Assembly (NCBI GenBank): GCA_032717465.1
Contig: CM064658.1
Location: 6,612,001-6,676,000, forward strand
Reading direction: 5' to 3'
Length of the DNA: 64,000 nt
Origin: Coenobita brevimanus
Lineage: Eukaryota; Arthropoda; Malacostraca; Decapoda; Coenobitidae
Part shown: one piece after another, positions 11,607-21,245 of the stretch
Numbering within the stretch: the stretch's first letter is position 1
Layout: every line of letters starts with the position of its first letter
Made by a program: the position numbers and the translations under genes
The notes under the pieces: generated by a model
Told to the model about the DNA's origin: nothing
The model's input: the letters and a program-made list of their open reading frames with translations, nothing else
The model's database searches: none

Positions 11607-12594
11607 TTTCGTACCTGCAATCCTATTACTTTGTAAAAAAATTTCTTCTTCTCCTCTTCTGATCTTCCCTCATTTTTTGTTTTTGCTTCCTCCCTTTTCT
11701 CTTTCAGTAATTCCGGTTCCTCTTGTGTTAGGCATCTTTTTATCCATACATTTTTGAACTCCTCTTTTTCCATAAGATTCTTTGCATTTTTTAGTATCTC
11801 TTCCACAGTGTTTACACTCTGGAAAGTCACCTTTAGAGGTCTTGTCTTGCTTTTCTCGTATTTCCCTAACCTTTTGTGTTCCTCTATGTCTTTACTACAG
11901 ATTTCCTCTGATACTTCTTTCAGTAAGCTCATTACATTTGCCATCTCCTTTTTGTCTCTAGTGATCTTGTTTTTAACTTCTTCCTCTTCTATACCAGTGA
12001 TTACTATTGATTTATTTATTTTACTGAATCTCTGACTAACTTTGGATTGTTTTGGATTATTCTTTTCACTTCCTTTTTAATGTTTTTTTCCTCCACCCTT
12101 GTTTCTAAGTCTTTCTTTACTTTCACCATTTCAGCATACGTGGTTTCTACATCATTTTTGTAGCTTTGCACAGCTTCATTCACCTGTGTTATCTTCTCCT
12201 CAATATCACTGCTCTGGTCCATAAGATTGCTTGCTTGTCTAATTGTCTCTGTGTCATTTTTTAACTCTTCCATAACACTCTCGTGATTGACTACTGTACT
12301 TGCCATTTCACTCACTTTCTTCCTAAGCGTACTCAATTCCACTGTTAGTTCACTGATGGTTGTGTCTTTCTTATTGGCCTCCCTTCCTAGTTTTTCTATC
12401 TCTTCCTTTTGCAAGTGCATTTGCTTCTTTATTTCATCAGTTTCATTTTTGAAAGCCATTTCTAGTTTGTGTACACGTTCAACCAGTCTAATGTGAGTCT
12501 CAACTTCAACCAGTTCTTGGTAGAAATCATCATTTTGCTTTTTACTTTTATCTCTTTTCTTTTCCGAATTTGTTTTACTGTAGTATGTTACCAT
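11567..12594 (-). pseudogene. CR1 ORF1: coiled-coil RNA-binding protein, one frameshift
   Basis: ORF1 proteins of CR1/L1-like LINEs coat the element RNA. The first part (12594-12016, 192 codons) is Lys/Glu-rich with long heptad-like stretches (HKLEMAFKNETDEIKKQM, then ELSTLRKKVSEMAS), predicting a coiled coil. The frame is lost near 12025. It resumes in another frame with KSIVITGIEEEE and continues through 11944-11567 (125 codons). That part includes RPLKVTFQSVNTVEEIL and KRCLTQEEPELLKEKREE, typical of the RRM-like and C-terminal domains of ORF1p. Its end overlaps the ORF2 start in a different frame. Joined, it would be roughly 340 residues. Confidence 0.8.
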
Positions 12595-12787
12595 TTTGTA
12601 ATACTAAATGAACAGAGTATGTACTTACAGAGTATGTACACTTTCCCCGTGTTGCTGTAGTATAAACAAACCCAGCTGACTCAACGCATCGTGGATTCGT
12701 GGTTCTTTGTTCTGTTTGAACCAGTCTTATTTAAACGTCTTATTTCTTTTCCTTTTAATAATGAAAAATCATTTAGTCTAACCTGGT

Positions 12788-12826
12788 ACAGAGCTTGACT
12801 CATTCAAAGATACTAATTTAGGTAAT
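12788..12826 (+). mobile_element. Short CR1 3'-end fragment in the opposite orientation
   Basis: GAGCTTGACTCATTC followed by AAAGATAC and AATTTAGGTAA on the plus strand matches the last bases of the adjacent CR1 read on the minus strand (AGCTTGACTCATTC, AAAGATAC, AATTAGGTAA, near 8704-8665). It therefore appears to be the extreme 3' end of a second CR1 copy, head to head with the large one. Confidence 0.6.
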
Positions 12827-14410
12827 GCCGTGTTGGTCTGGTATGGAGCGCTGGTGACGGACGTCTACCTCCGATGATTCCCTCTGTGTGTGTGTGTGTG
12901 TGTGTGTGTTTGTGTTTGTTGTGTTGGGTTAGTGATATGGACCATAAAAGCTTAGTGATCATGGCTGCTATAGCTCAGGTTGGTAGGTAAAAATCCTTAA
13001 ATAATATCTGTGTAGGATCCTGTTATAGTTTTGTAGTGTGTGGTGGGTGTGTGGTGTGGTGTATGGCTTGGTGTGGTATAGTGATTGTGTGTTTGCTCTC
13101 ATAGGTGTGATTTGCTTTGTGAGTGGTTTCTTGTGTTCCTGTATACAGTATGTACTGAACTTTTCTGTACATTCTAATGATTTATTTTATTCCCTGTAAT
13201 CCAGGTAGTGAGTGCAACTAAATATCATCACTGCTGCTGCTGCTGCTGCTGCCCTGTGCCACCACTGCTGCTGCTGATGCTTTGTACCACGACTGCTTGC
13301 TGCCATCTTGTGCTACCACCCAACATCATATGCCATTGACACCATCAGAGATAAGTTGTCTGTCTCTTGTTTCACTGAGAGAGAGAAATTGTGTGTGTGT
13401 TGTCAGTCTGTGCCCACCTGACATCCCTGTCCCTTTTCAGCTTAGTAAATGGACAAATTGTTAAATTATAGGGTAACTGTCACTAGTGACCAAGTAAATG
13501 ACCAAGTTGTTTTATGGGTTAAATTTCACTAATAACCAGGTAAATGGATGGTTGGTCATATTAATTAAATTTCACTAATAACCAAGGAGACTCATTTATG
13601 CCTCGAAACTAAGACATACAACTCTCTTAGTATTCATTGACCCAGTCATGTCAGGTGAAATCAGACTGTCTGTTGTACTAATGTATGTGTAGTGTTAGTG
13701 ATAGTACCATGGACCACAATGATTCAGTGATCTTAGCTTTAGGAGCTCTGGTCGAGAGTCAAAGGTCCTAGACTGAGAACTGTGTAGGGTAGTGTTAGGT
13801 ATTGTAGTGTGTGTATGTATTGTGTGATTGATGTTTGATTATGTATATATTAACCCTTATCCCTTTTCAGATGCTAACTTTTGCCTTTCAGAGTCTTTCC
13901 ATCACGATTGTAGTTTCTAATATTTTTTTGTCCTCTGTTCCCACAGTTTTTGATGCCCCTCCCTTCCCCCGAGTGCCCTCTCGGCGCCAACATTAAATTT
14001 ATCATAACTTAAAGTAATACAGTATTTTGAAGGTTTTAGTTTTTTGTGCCAAGTAAAGTAATATTTTGCCGACTGTAAAGTAATTGCTGTCTTTCGTCAT
14101 TCTATGTGTCAACTGTTATATCATAGTCATGAATTTCTTGCTCTAATACAGTAATTGTTTAATGCAGACTGAAGTAATTTTGATATTTGCATTCTTTTCC
14201 AATTGTAGTAATTGAACTGAGTCTGTTGTATTCATATTTAAAGATTGTAATATAATACAGATGGGAACAGAAACTTTTATTTATTACTGCTAGTACATTG
14301 ATAAGGGACTGTGGATGATACTAAAGGAATATACAGAAACTAATTTGGACTTGAACTTAGTGCAAAGATAATGAAAACTGGAGTGTGGTACCATAGATTT
14401 TATTGAGACT
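12827..14410. other. Unassigned stretch with a duplicated segment and a CTG repeat
   Basis: Two related blocks, about 12925-13080 and 13695-13840, share GTGTTAGTGATA, GGACCA-AA and TTAGTGATC followed by GTGTGTAGTG-rich sequence. A CTG repeat lies at about 13230-13252 inside a CATC/GCTG-rich block (13205-13350). That block is preceded by CCCTGTAATCCAG and resembles the exon-like blocks at 32-41 kb. No long frame is open. Confidence 0.35.
13443..13585 (+). repeat. ~47-bp tandem repeat, three copies
   Basis: Three units begin with AGTAAATGGACAAATTG, AGTAAATGACCAAGTTG and GGTAAATGGATGGTTGG. Each ends with TCACTA-T-A-CCA. The spacing is about 49, 47 and 46 bp. Confidence 0.7.
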
Positions 14411-14420
14411 AAGTACCTAA

Positions 14421-14942
14421 AGTGGTAGGTGGGGGCGCTCACCATCCACTCACTTGATATATTGCTGCTCTTGGGTGTCTGCCCTTTCCTCTATTCCATC
14501 CTTCTTTCCCTCCCTTCTCTTCTGTCTTTCTGTCCTTCATTCTTTCCTTGTCCTTCTGCCCACGGGTGACATTACACTTCCTATTCTGTCTTTCTTTCCT
14601 TCATTCTTTCCTTTTCCCTTCTGCCTGTGGGTGACTCTACACTGAGTGACAAGCCAAATGGTTTCCTGTACACCAGGAAACCATTTACTATGCTGGGTGG
14701 TAACCATATAACTAAATTTTGGCACCTGGTGGTTTAGTGGGTATTTATTTCGCTCCAGTTGGATTGAGCCGGTGAAGGTTTATATCCAAGGGATGGTTGG
14801 GGTTGATTGCTCATGTAATGCCACTCAGGGATGAGTGTGGTTGGTCACTCTCATCTTAAATGTCGAAACCAGCTGCCTAGCCCTGGGCTCCTACGCTCTT
14901 CTTGGGGCAATGTAGGATTGGATGATGGATGGATGGATGGAT
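14421..14942 (+). mobile_element. Composite tRNA-type SINE with perfect 10-bp target duplication
   Basis: AAGTACCTAA occurs on both sides (14411-14420 and 14943-14952), which marks the whole 522 bp as one retrotransposed unit. The first ~295 bp is a module (M5) that starts GGTAGGTGGGGGCGC. It contains a strong stem-loop (AAATGGTTTCCTG paired with CAGGAAACCATTT near 14656-14686) and ends with CTGGGTGGTAACCATATAAC. The second part is tRNA-like, with an A-box-like TGGTTTAGTGGGTA and a B-box-like GGTTTATATCC. The tail is GATTGGATGATGGATGGATGG. A second full copy is at 60.03-60.54 kb. The same M5 module is attached to a different 3' end in the copies at 28.0 and 32.5-32.9 kb. Confidence 0.85.
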
Positions 14943-14952
14943 AAGTACCTAA

Positions 14953-15570
14953 GTCGGAACGTGGGTTGTGATCCTATAGATTTTTTTTTTTTTTTTTTTG
15001 GCAAGAATAGACACCATCACAATATGTTCAGGTGGTTAGGGTTGAAAGGTGGGGTGTGATCCCATAGGCTTTTTACATGAAAAAGTCTATGGGATCACTT
15101 CCCACTTTTCGACTTAGGCTCTGGCATTTTGGGTTGAAAAGTGGGGTGTGATACCATAGACTTTTTCTTGTAAAATGTCAATGGGTTCACTACCCACCTT
15201 TCGACTTTGGCTCTGGTGGTTTGTTAAAAGGTGGGGCGTTATCCCATAGACTTTCTAGTAAAAAGTTTATGGGGTCACTACCCACCTTTCGACTTAGGCT
15301 CTGGTGGTTTGGGTTGAAAGGTGGGGTGTGATACCATAGACTTTCTAGTATGAAGTCTATGGGATCACTACCAACCTTCTGACTTAGGCTCTGGTGGTTA
15401 GGGTTGAGAGGTGGGGTGTGATCCTATAGACTTTCTTGTAAAAAGTCTATAGGGTCACTACCCACCTTTCAACTTTGGTTCTGGTTAGGGTTGAAAGGTG
15501 GGTTGTGATCCCATAGACTCTCTTGTAAAAATTCTGTCAGGTCACTACCCAACTTTTGACTTGGGGCTGC
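14953..15570 (+). repeat. ~90-bp satellite in which every unit folds into a hairpin
   Basis: Units carrying GGTGGGGTGTGATCCCATAG start near 15049, 15141, 15231, 15321, 15411 and 15497, a spacing of 92, 90, 90, 90 and 86 bp. Each unit has the complement CTATGGGATCACTACCCACC about 20 bp downstream, so each can form a stem of roughly 25 bp. The arms are separated by CTTTCTTGTAAAAAG-type loops. A degenerate unit precedes 15000, and a related fragment (GTGTGGTACCATAGATTTTA) lies left of the composite SINE at about 14380-14402. The SINE thus probably inserted into the start of the array. Confidence 0.85.
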
Positions 15571-15689
15571 GATGGTGATAGTTTATTTATTTTTATTTAT
15601 TTTTTCTTTTAAATATGAACCCATTGAATCAAAGGTTAAAGGTGGGGATTTGTCATAGGGGTATGTACTATCATGCCCATGTGTATAGC

Positions 15690-15955
15690 TTTTCAGTCCG
15701 AGTGTAGGATTAATTCTGCATTGCAAGAGACCTGTTCATTTCCTGATCTACCAGATAACCAGCCAACATGTCATAAAAGTACCCCCGCTAATACCAATAC
15801 ACCAGTCCTGTATGAGACATCCCTAGCATGTATTCAATATGGACGGTGGGTGTTAGCGCCGAAGTGGTGATATGTAGAGAGGTGTATGGTATGTAGGAGG
15901 ACTACTGGGCCTTGAGAGCAGGCTGTGAAGCCTATGCCCAGAAGTCGGACACATA

Positions 15956-15958
<3 letters not shown>
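15690..15958 (+). mobile_element. 5'-truncated SINE of family S1
   Basis: The sequence matches the body of the SINE at 1.03-1.36 kb: TGATCTACCAGA, ACATGTC-TAAAA-TACCCC, CAGTCCTGTATGAGAC, GGTGGGTGTTAGC, and GGGCCTTG---AGGC near the end. The tRNA-like head is missing or too diverged to see. The tail is an AT microsatellite instead of poly-A. Confidence 0.8.

Positions 15959-16017
<59 letters not shown>
15957..16017 (+). repeat. AT microsatellite
   Basis: About 30 AT units at the 3' tail of the truncated SINE. The ORFs reading YIYIYI here are translations of this repeat. Confidence 0.95.
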
Positions 16018-16018
<1 letters not shown>

Positions 16019-16084
16019 CAATTACTGGTGGACTTATATTCAGCCAAACCTCTGACTGACAATGAATGGTGAGAAAAACTAGCA

Positions 16085-16930
16085 CCAAGCTTAGTGAGGC
16101 TATGTGGCACTAAGGCAGCAAAGAATGGAGGATATTAGGTGCAAAATATGCAGAGCAGATAGAAAAGCAATAATATAGGATATAGAGAGAGGAGGAGAAT
16201 CACCAAGGAAATCAGTAAGCAACGAGGGACTGGGTAATAATGAGAGGAAGGGAAAAGCAGAGTGATGGTCGCGAGGTATGAACGGGCAGTCACGATGTAC
16301 AGTATGAATGGGCAGTTGAGAAAAAATTGTCTGATAGTCAGGGGGCAGTTACAGCATGAACAAATAGGCCGGGGGGTCACCACTCATTTAACCTTGGGTG
16401 AGGCAGATGTAACCCAAGCAAAGACGAGCAAGGACAGTCTCCCATTGATGACTGGGATGAATGGAAACAGACCATGGAAGAACAAAGTTTAACAAGATGA
16501 AGTTTATTGGTTACCTGTGTTTCCCAGGAAGTTTACCATAGGTCACAGATGAGGCGAGTAGGAATAAGAAAACAGTCAGGAACAGGAATGGGTCAAGAAG
16601 ACGTGAGAGACAGAGCAGCAGAACAACCCAGTTGATCTGCCCATTCCTTACCGGCAACAACATGACCAGGGACCCAGCAAAATTGAATTGACTTCTTGCA
16701 CACGGATAAATGGAAAAGCAACTCTTGAATTTGAGTGACAAGGGGATGAGATGAGGAGGAGGCTCGTAGAGATGAGAGCCCACTGAATTGGAGAAAACAA
16801 AAGAGGAAGAAGGGGAATGAGAGAGATACTTCAGAACAAAAAGAATAGCATAAAGCTCCACTGTGAGAACACCAGCAACAGAAGGAAGGGAACTGGAAAA
16901 AGAAGACTCGGGACCACTGACTTATAGAGT
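16085..16930 (-). pseudogene. Decayed I/LOA-type LINE: RNase H and zinc-knuckle region
   Basis: Read on the minus strand, the start of an RNase H domain appears near 16890-16800 as VAGVLTVELYAILFVLKYLS (usual form AxxFTAELxAIxxAL). The end is near 16690-16620 as IQFCWVPGHVVAGKEWADQL, matching the conserved FCWVPGHVGxxGNExAD. Further downstream come LARLCLGYICLTQG (usual ARLRIGHTRLTHG) and a C-x-C-x-C motif followed by PLTIRQFFLNCP (usual PLTVxHxLxxCP). Frameshifts separate these pieces and no single frame spans them. It is a 5'-truncated, non-functional copy. It may be related to the decayed LINE at 5.9-7.6 kb, but the two are too diverged to say. Confidence 0.8.
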
Positions 16931-18155
16931 ACCAGTAACATGTTTTTAATAGTTGTAACAGTGTGAATTTAGTGGTTTTTGTTACTAAAGCAGAGTTTAT
17001 AATAGACACTGTACTTTCCTCCTTACATGTTTTGAAGTTTAGGCCAGCTTTATATAATGTGCCTTTGTCAGACTTCATTTATGTTTTTTTTTTTTTTTTT
17101 TTTACCATCTGTTCATGTTCAGCAGTTCATTTTATATCAGTGGCTTAGTGACAACCTTAGCCAATCATTTATCTATTTTTATCAGCTGTTAACTCATCAG
17201 CTTAATTTCATATCCATTAGCTGTTCGTTTGTCAGTCTAATACATTGCAAGTCATCATGTATATCTGCCGTTATATACCCAATTTAATTTTTTTTTTTTT
17301 TTATCCTTCAACTGTTCATGTTCTATGCAGTTCTCTTTCTATATACTGTTGGTATACTTATGGCCACACTAGATTAATAACTTATTTTCCTTCTACAGGT
17401 AATTACACACAGCTTGGTGGTAGGAAATACAATTAATCCCTTCCACAGCAGTACCTAACTACCACCATATTCTTACGGTAATCTATACATCTTTCCATTG
17501 TAGGTGGATTAATTGTAGTTTTAGAGTACTGTAGTGGGTAGGAGGGTAAGCCACTTCAATACGATGACATACTAAGAAGACATTATATTTGGAGAGACTT
17601 TGGGCTAATTTTTATTGCTACACTTCTGTATAGCTTGTGGAGACCTGTCAGTATGTACAGAACAGTGGTTAGGCTCTATTAACCACAATATCCAAAGGCA
17701 AAAGGTCAGCATTACATTATTTAGTTTACTTTTAGTACTAAGAGTATTGTATTTAAGTAGATCTCATGTCCAGGAATTACTTTGTTTAAAGATCCAAGGT
17801 GAATGTAATGGTTTAATAGCAGCAAGAGTAAGGTAGTAATATATTATGATTATTAAACAATCTTGTAGGTTTTATTGTGTATCATCCACTATCAAAAACT
17901 TATGTATAAAACATGTATTGTAATAATCTCAGTAATATCTAGTAATGGAGTTAAGACAGTAGATCCATATGAAAGGTCTCTCCATAGCTTAAAATCATGG
18001 AGGGGCAGCAGCAATAAAGTGACAGGTCATTGTAATAAAGAGGTTAATGAAGGCTGATAACTCTTTACAATTTATTACCCAACATTTTTCGGGGTAAGCA
18101 CATAAAAATTTTAACATACAAAGCATTTTAATCATCTGCAGTGGAGTATTTCCAT
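16931..18155. other. Unassigned AT-rich stretch with one diverged local duplication
   Basis: Two related segments, about 17075-17145 and 17285-17350, share a long T run followed by CTGTTCATGTTC and GCAGTTC-TTT-TAT. No gene or element is recognised. Confidence 0.35.
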
Positions 18156-18159
18156 TTCT

Positions 18160-18300
18160 AGATGCCTGGCTGTCCAGTGGATTAAGGTGCTTCAGAGGCC
18201 TTAAGTATTTGTATGCAAGGAGTGGTTGGGTATGTTGCTCATATGCCACTCAGAGGACTGACTGATATTTTACTCTTACTTTAAGTGTCTGCACTGTTAT
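18160..18300 (+). mobile_element. Diverged tRNA-type SINE half
   Basis: GATGCCTGGCTGTCCAGTGG gives an A-box-like start. GTTGCTCATATGCCACTCAG and CTCTTACTTTAAGTGTC then follow the same order as the tRNA-like half of the composite SINE at 14.72-14.94 kb. The M5 module and the GGAT tail are absent. Confidence 0.6.
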
Positions 18301-19044
18301 GATGGAAGATTTTAACACTTATAAAAAAGCAATTCGCCTGGCTTCAGGTTTTACCAGGCAGGGTCCCCCTTGCAGCAGTGGTGGTGGTAGCAGTGGGAGT
18401 AGTAGTAGCAGTGATGGTGTTGACAGAATTGAATATTATTTTGGCTTTGTGTTCCTCTTCAACAGGTAGGCTTTATCCCTCTGTGTCAGGAAGTTGTGTT
18501 GGTGATGGTGACTGCAGTGACAGTAGTGCCAGTACAGTTGATATTCAGCTTCAACAGGCAGACCCTCTCCTCCCTCACAAGTGGTGGCAGCACTAGCATT
18601 GGCAGTGGACCTGGTTGTGTTGGCATTGGACCTGGTAGTGTTGGCAATGGTGTCTAAATGGTAGCAGACATCCACACAGTCTGAAAGGTTTAGGCAATTA
18701 TCTTTCTTTAGGTACAGTTTATTGATATATATACAGGATGGTTCATTTACTCGTATCATGCATTCCAATTCTCTGTGTTGTGAAGACAGCTCAGTCTGGT
18801 GGTGTGAGTAGCACAGACATTTGGGCTGCTTTGCTAAATTTTTAGTCAACTATATAAGCAGTGGACATATAAAGATAAACAAGGAATGATGTGGGTCATG
18901 AGAAATATAAAATGCTGCGGGGTGGATATGAGAATTGGGATTTATGAACCCCCCTGTAATATGTGTATATGTATATACCCATATACCATTCAGACCCAGT
19001 TGCTGTACTGTAGAGGGACACTTTCACTAGGTGGCACTGAAATA

Positions 19045-19135
19045 CAACTACTGTACTACAACCACTACTACTACTGCTGCAGCTACTATTATTATTTCTA
19101 CTATTACTGCTACTATTACTACAACTGCTACCCAA
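19045..19135 (+). repeat. TAC/TAT trinucleotide repeat
   Basis: Imperfect CTACTACTA and TATTATTA runs. The Thr/Ile-rich, Tyr-rich and Ser-rich ORFs here come from the repeat. Confidence 0.75.
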
Positions 19136-19299
19136 CTGCATCTTTCAGACTCATATATTGTACTACAGGAAAGCTTTGGGTTTGAATGGCACATACATAT
19201 GTGTAGATTCAGTACCTACAGACTGACTGATGTACAGTATATAATGTTAGCTGGACATGTATACAGGATATATTTAGACAGTCCCTTCCCTCCCACATA

Positions 19300-20186
19300 T
19301 GACAACAGCTCACTACCAGAAGAGTGGAAAGGTAGATGTTAGGAATAGTACACCAGTACAAAAAAATATCCAATAAAGATTGATTTAAAAAATAAAAAAT
19401 TCCTCAAACTGCTATACACCAACCCTAACCTAAACCCCTGCAATACTTAACCCCTGCAGGACATCCCCTCAAAAAAAAAAGAGAAAAAGAAAAAAAAAAG
19501 TCATACGAACCCCTACACAAAAACACCCACAATCATGGGGAAAAATGCAGTACTCCAATTTACCCACAGTTTCTGCAGTCCTTCACTTCACCTTCCATAT
19601 ATTAAAGTAAAATATAAAGGAAGCCCCTCATACCTCAATACATGATGTCAGACCCTCCATGAAGCCCCCACATAAGTCATAACCCTGACACACCACCAGT
19701 GATATAAAATTAGCCTCATATACCACAGTACATCTCAAATTCCTCCATGAACCCCCCACAATACATCATAACCCTTCCATAACCTCTAGCCCTCCACCAC
19801 ACTTTCCTCTTCCCTGTACTCCATTACATGTTGATAAAACGTACACCTCAAACCCTAAGTAAATCCCCCCCCCCCAAACAATACATCATAACCCTTCCAT
19901 AACTTTGTCATCCCTCACATTCAGTATACTTCACTTTATAGTAAAAGAAAAACAGCACACCACTTCAAACCTTCCACTAATCCTCCTCTTCCCTCCCCCA
20001 CCAGTGTCAAAACCCTTCCACAACCTGTCCTACCCCACACTATTACATATGCTTTTATGTCTTTATAAATTATGCAATTCCTTACTACCTTTTTCAGTAT
20101 GTAGTGTATTGGGTTTTCATTTACAGGTTCATCCTACATCAGTGTTTATTACTTGTGCCAGTTTCCATACAGTTATATATATTCCC
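19300..20186. other. C/A-rich stretch with diverged short repeats
   Basis: ATCATAACCCTTCCATAAC occurs twice (about 19763 and 19886), with weaker relatives nearby such as AACCCTTCCACAACC near 20009. This suggests an old tandem array. No protein similarity is recognised. Confidence 0.4.
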
Positions 20187-20308
20187 TACATGTCAGCAAG
20201 TGGGTTGGTGGAGGGATAGTGCCCCTCCCCGTAAAACAAATAACTCAAATCCAAATGGCCACCCCTTACGGGATTATGGCGTCTGGCAATAGATAGATAT
20301 TCATATTT
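20187..20308 (+). mobile_element. 5'-truncated non-autonomous RTE derivative
   Basis: CCTACATGTCAGCAAGTGGG and GTGCCCCTCCCCGTAAAAC match the junction seen in the copy at 28.0-28.4 kb. They are followed by the RTE-like LINE 3' end (GGCCACCCCTTACGGGATTA, then TGGCGTCTGGCAATAGATAG). It carries both LINE-like ends but no coding sequence. Confidence 0.8.
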
Positions 20309-20939
20309 GGATTAGCTTTTGATTTTCTGCTGCATTAAAATCAGTTTCATGTGTTTTTTATAAGCTTTTCATTTTCAGCAATTACGTTTTTCATTTTTAC
20401 CTTTTATTTTCATATATCCTTTATCAGTTTTCTTTATTTACGATTATTTCAATTCTGCCGTTTCATTTATTTTCCGATTGTTTCCTTAAATTTCCTAAAT
20501 TACTGTTCTCGCTTATAGTTTCTTGCTTTTAATGTGTTCATACATTTACCTTTAATTTTTTGTTTTCCTGTTGGGCCTTTATAATCAATACAATCTGTCA
20601 TTACTTTGTTCCTTTCAATTGTGTGATAATTGCTGTTAGCCTTCCTGTGTCCAGTTATATCTTGTGGGTTTAGGAAATATATAAAGGAGGTAAATAGAGT
20701 TTTTTTTATTGCTGAGGTACAGTGGTGGTGGTGGTGGTGGTGGTGACATGAGTTGTGAGTGTTCAGGGCCAGCTAACTGCAGGTCAAAATATGCCATGTC
20801 ATGTTTGGATTAAGTCATTAGGTTAGAATAGGTAATGAAGTTTAGGTCATTAGTTATTCCCGGGTTAGGTTAGGTAAAGATTAGATTGTGTCAAATTTGA
20901 AAGAGTTTAGGCTGTTAGGTAGAGTAGACAGTGCCCTTT

Positions 20940-21245
20940 GATGAGCAGGTAGTTGGCAGGCAGAGAAGCAGGCAGGCTGGCAGCTATGGTTAGGCAGGTC
21001 ACTGGTGCAGGCAGATGGGCAGGCAGGCAGGAAGCTATTGTTAGGTTGGTCACTGATATAGGCAGCAGGCAGGCAGGCAGGCAGCTACTGTTAGGCGGGT
21101 CACTGATACAGGCAGTAGGCAGGCAGGATGATGGGCAGGCAGGAAGCTGTTGTTAGGCAGGTCACTGATACAGACAGGCAGGCAGCTAGTTTGGCAGGTC
21201 AGTGATGCAGGCAGGTAGGCAGGCAGGCAGCCCATGTAGGTAGGT
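20940..21245 (+). repeat. ~60-bp minisatellite with GGCA repeats
   Basis: Units contain TTAGG-GGTCACTGATACAGGC followed by a variable number of AGGC tetramers and GAAGCT or GCAGCTA. About five units are present. The Gly/Arg/Ala-rich ORFs on the plus strand and the Cys/Leu/Pro-rich ones on the minus strand are repeat translations. Confidence 0.85.

Larger units (their letters stand above)
8641..12780 (-). mobile_element. CR1-clade LINE, nearly full length
   Basis: On the minus strand this has CR1 order: a 5' leader (about 12.78-12.60 kb), ORF1 (12594-11567), ORF2 (11606-8690) overlapping the end of ORF1 by about 40 bp, then a very short 3' region. CR1 elements lack a poly-A tail and end in short direct repeats. 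Here the tail is two copies of an ATTAGGTAAG-type unit (8641-8680) followed by CA repeats. The size, about 4.1 kb, is that of an untruncated element. Both ORFs carry one frameshift each, so this copy cannot move itself. I found no target duplication, which is common for CR1. The exact 5' end is unclear. Confidence 0.88.

Noticed and set aside
15834..16110. ORFs containing IYIYIY repeats
   Set aside because: They are translations of the AT microsatellite.
20940..21245. CRISPR-like array of regularly spaced repeats
   Set aside because: The whole unit repeats, including the 'spacers', and the context is eukaryotic; it is a minisatellite. The same reasoning applies to 15.0-15.57 kb.
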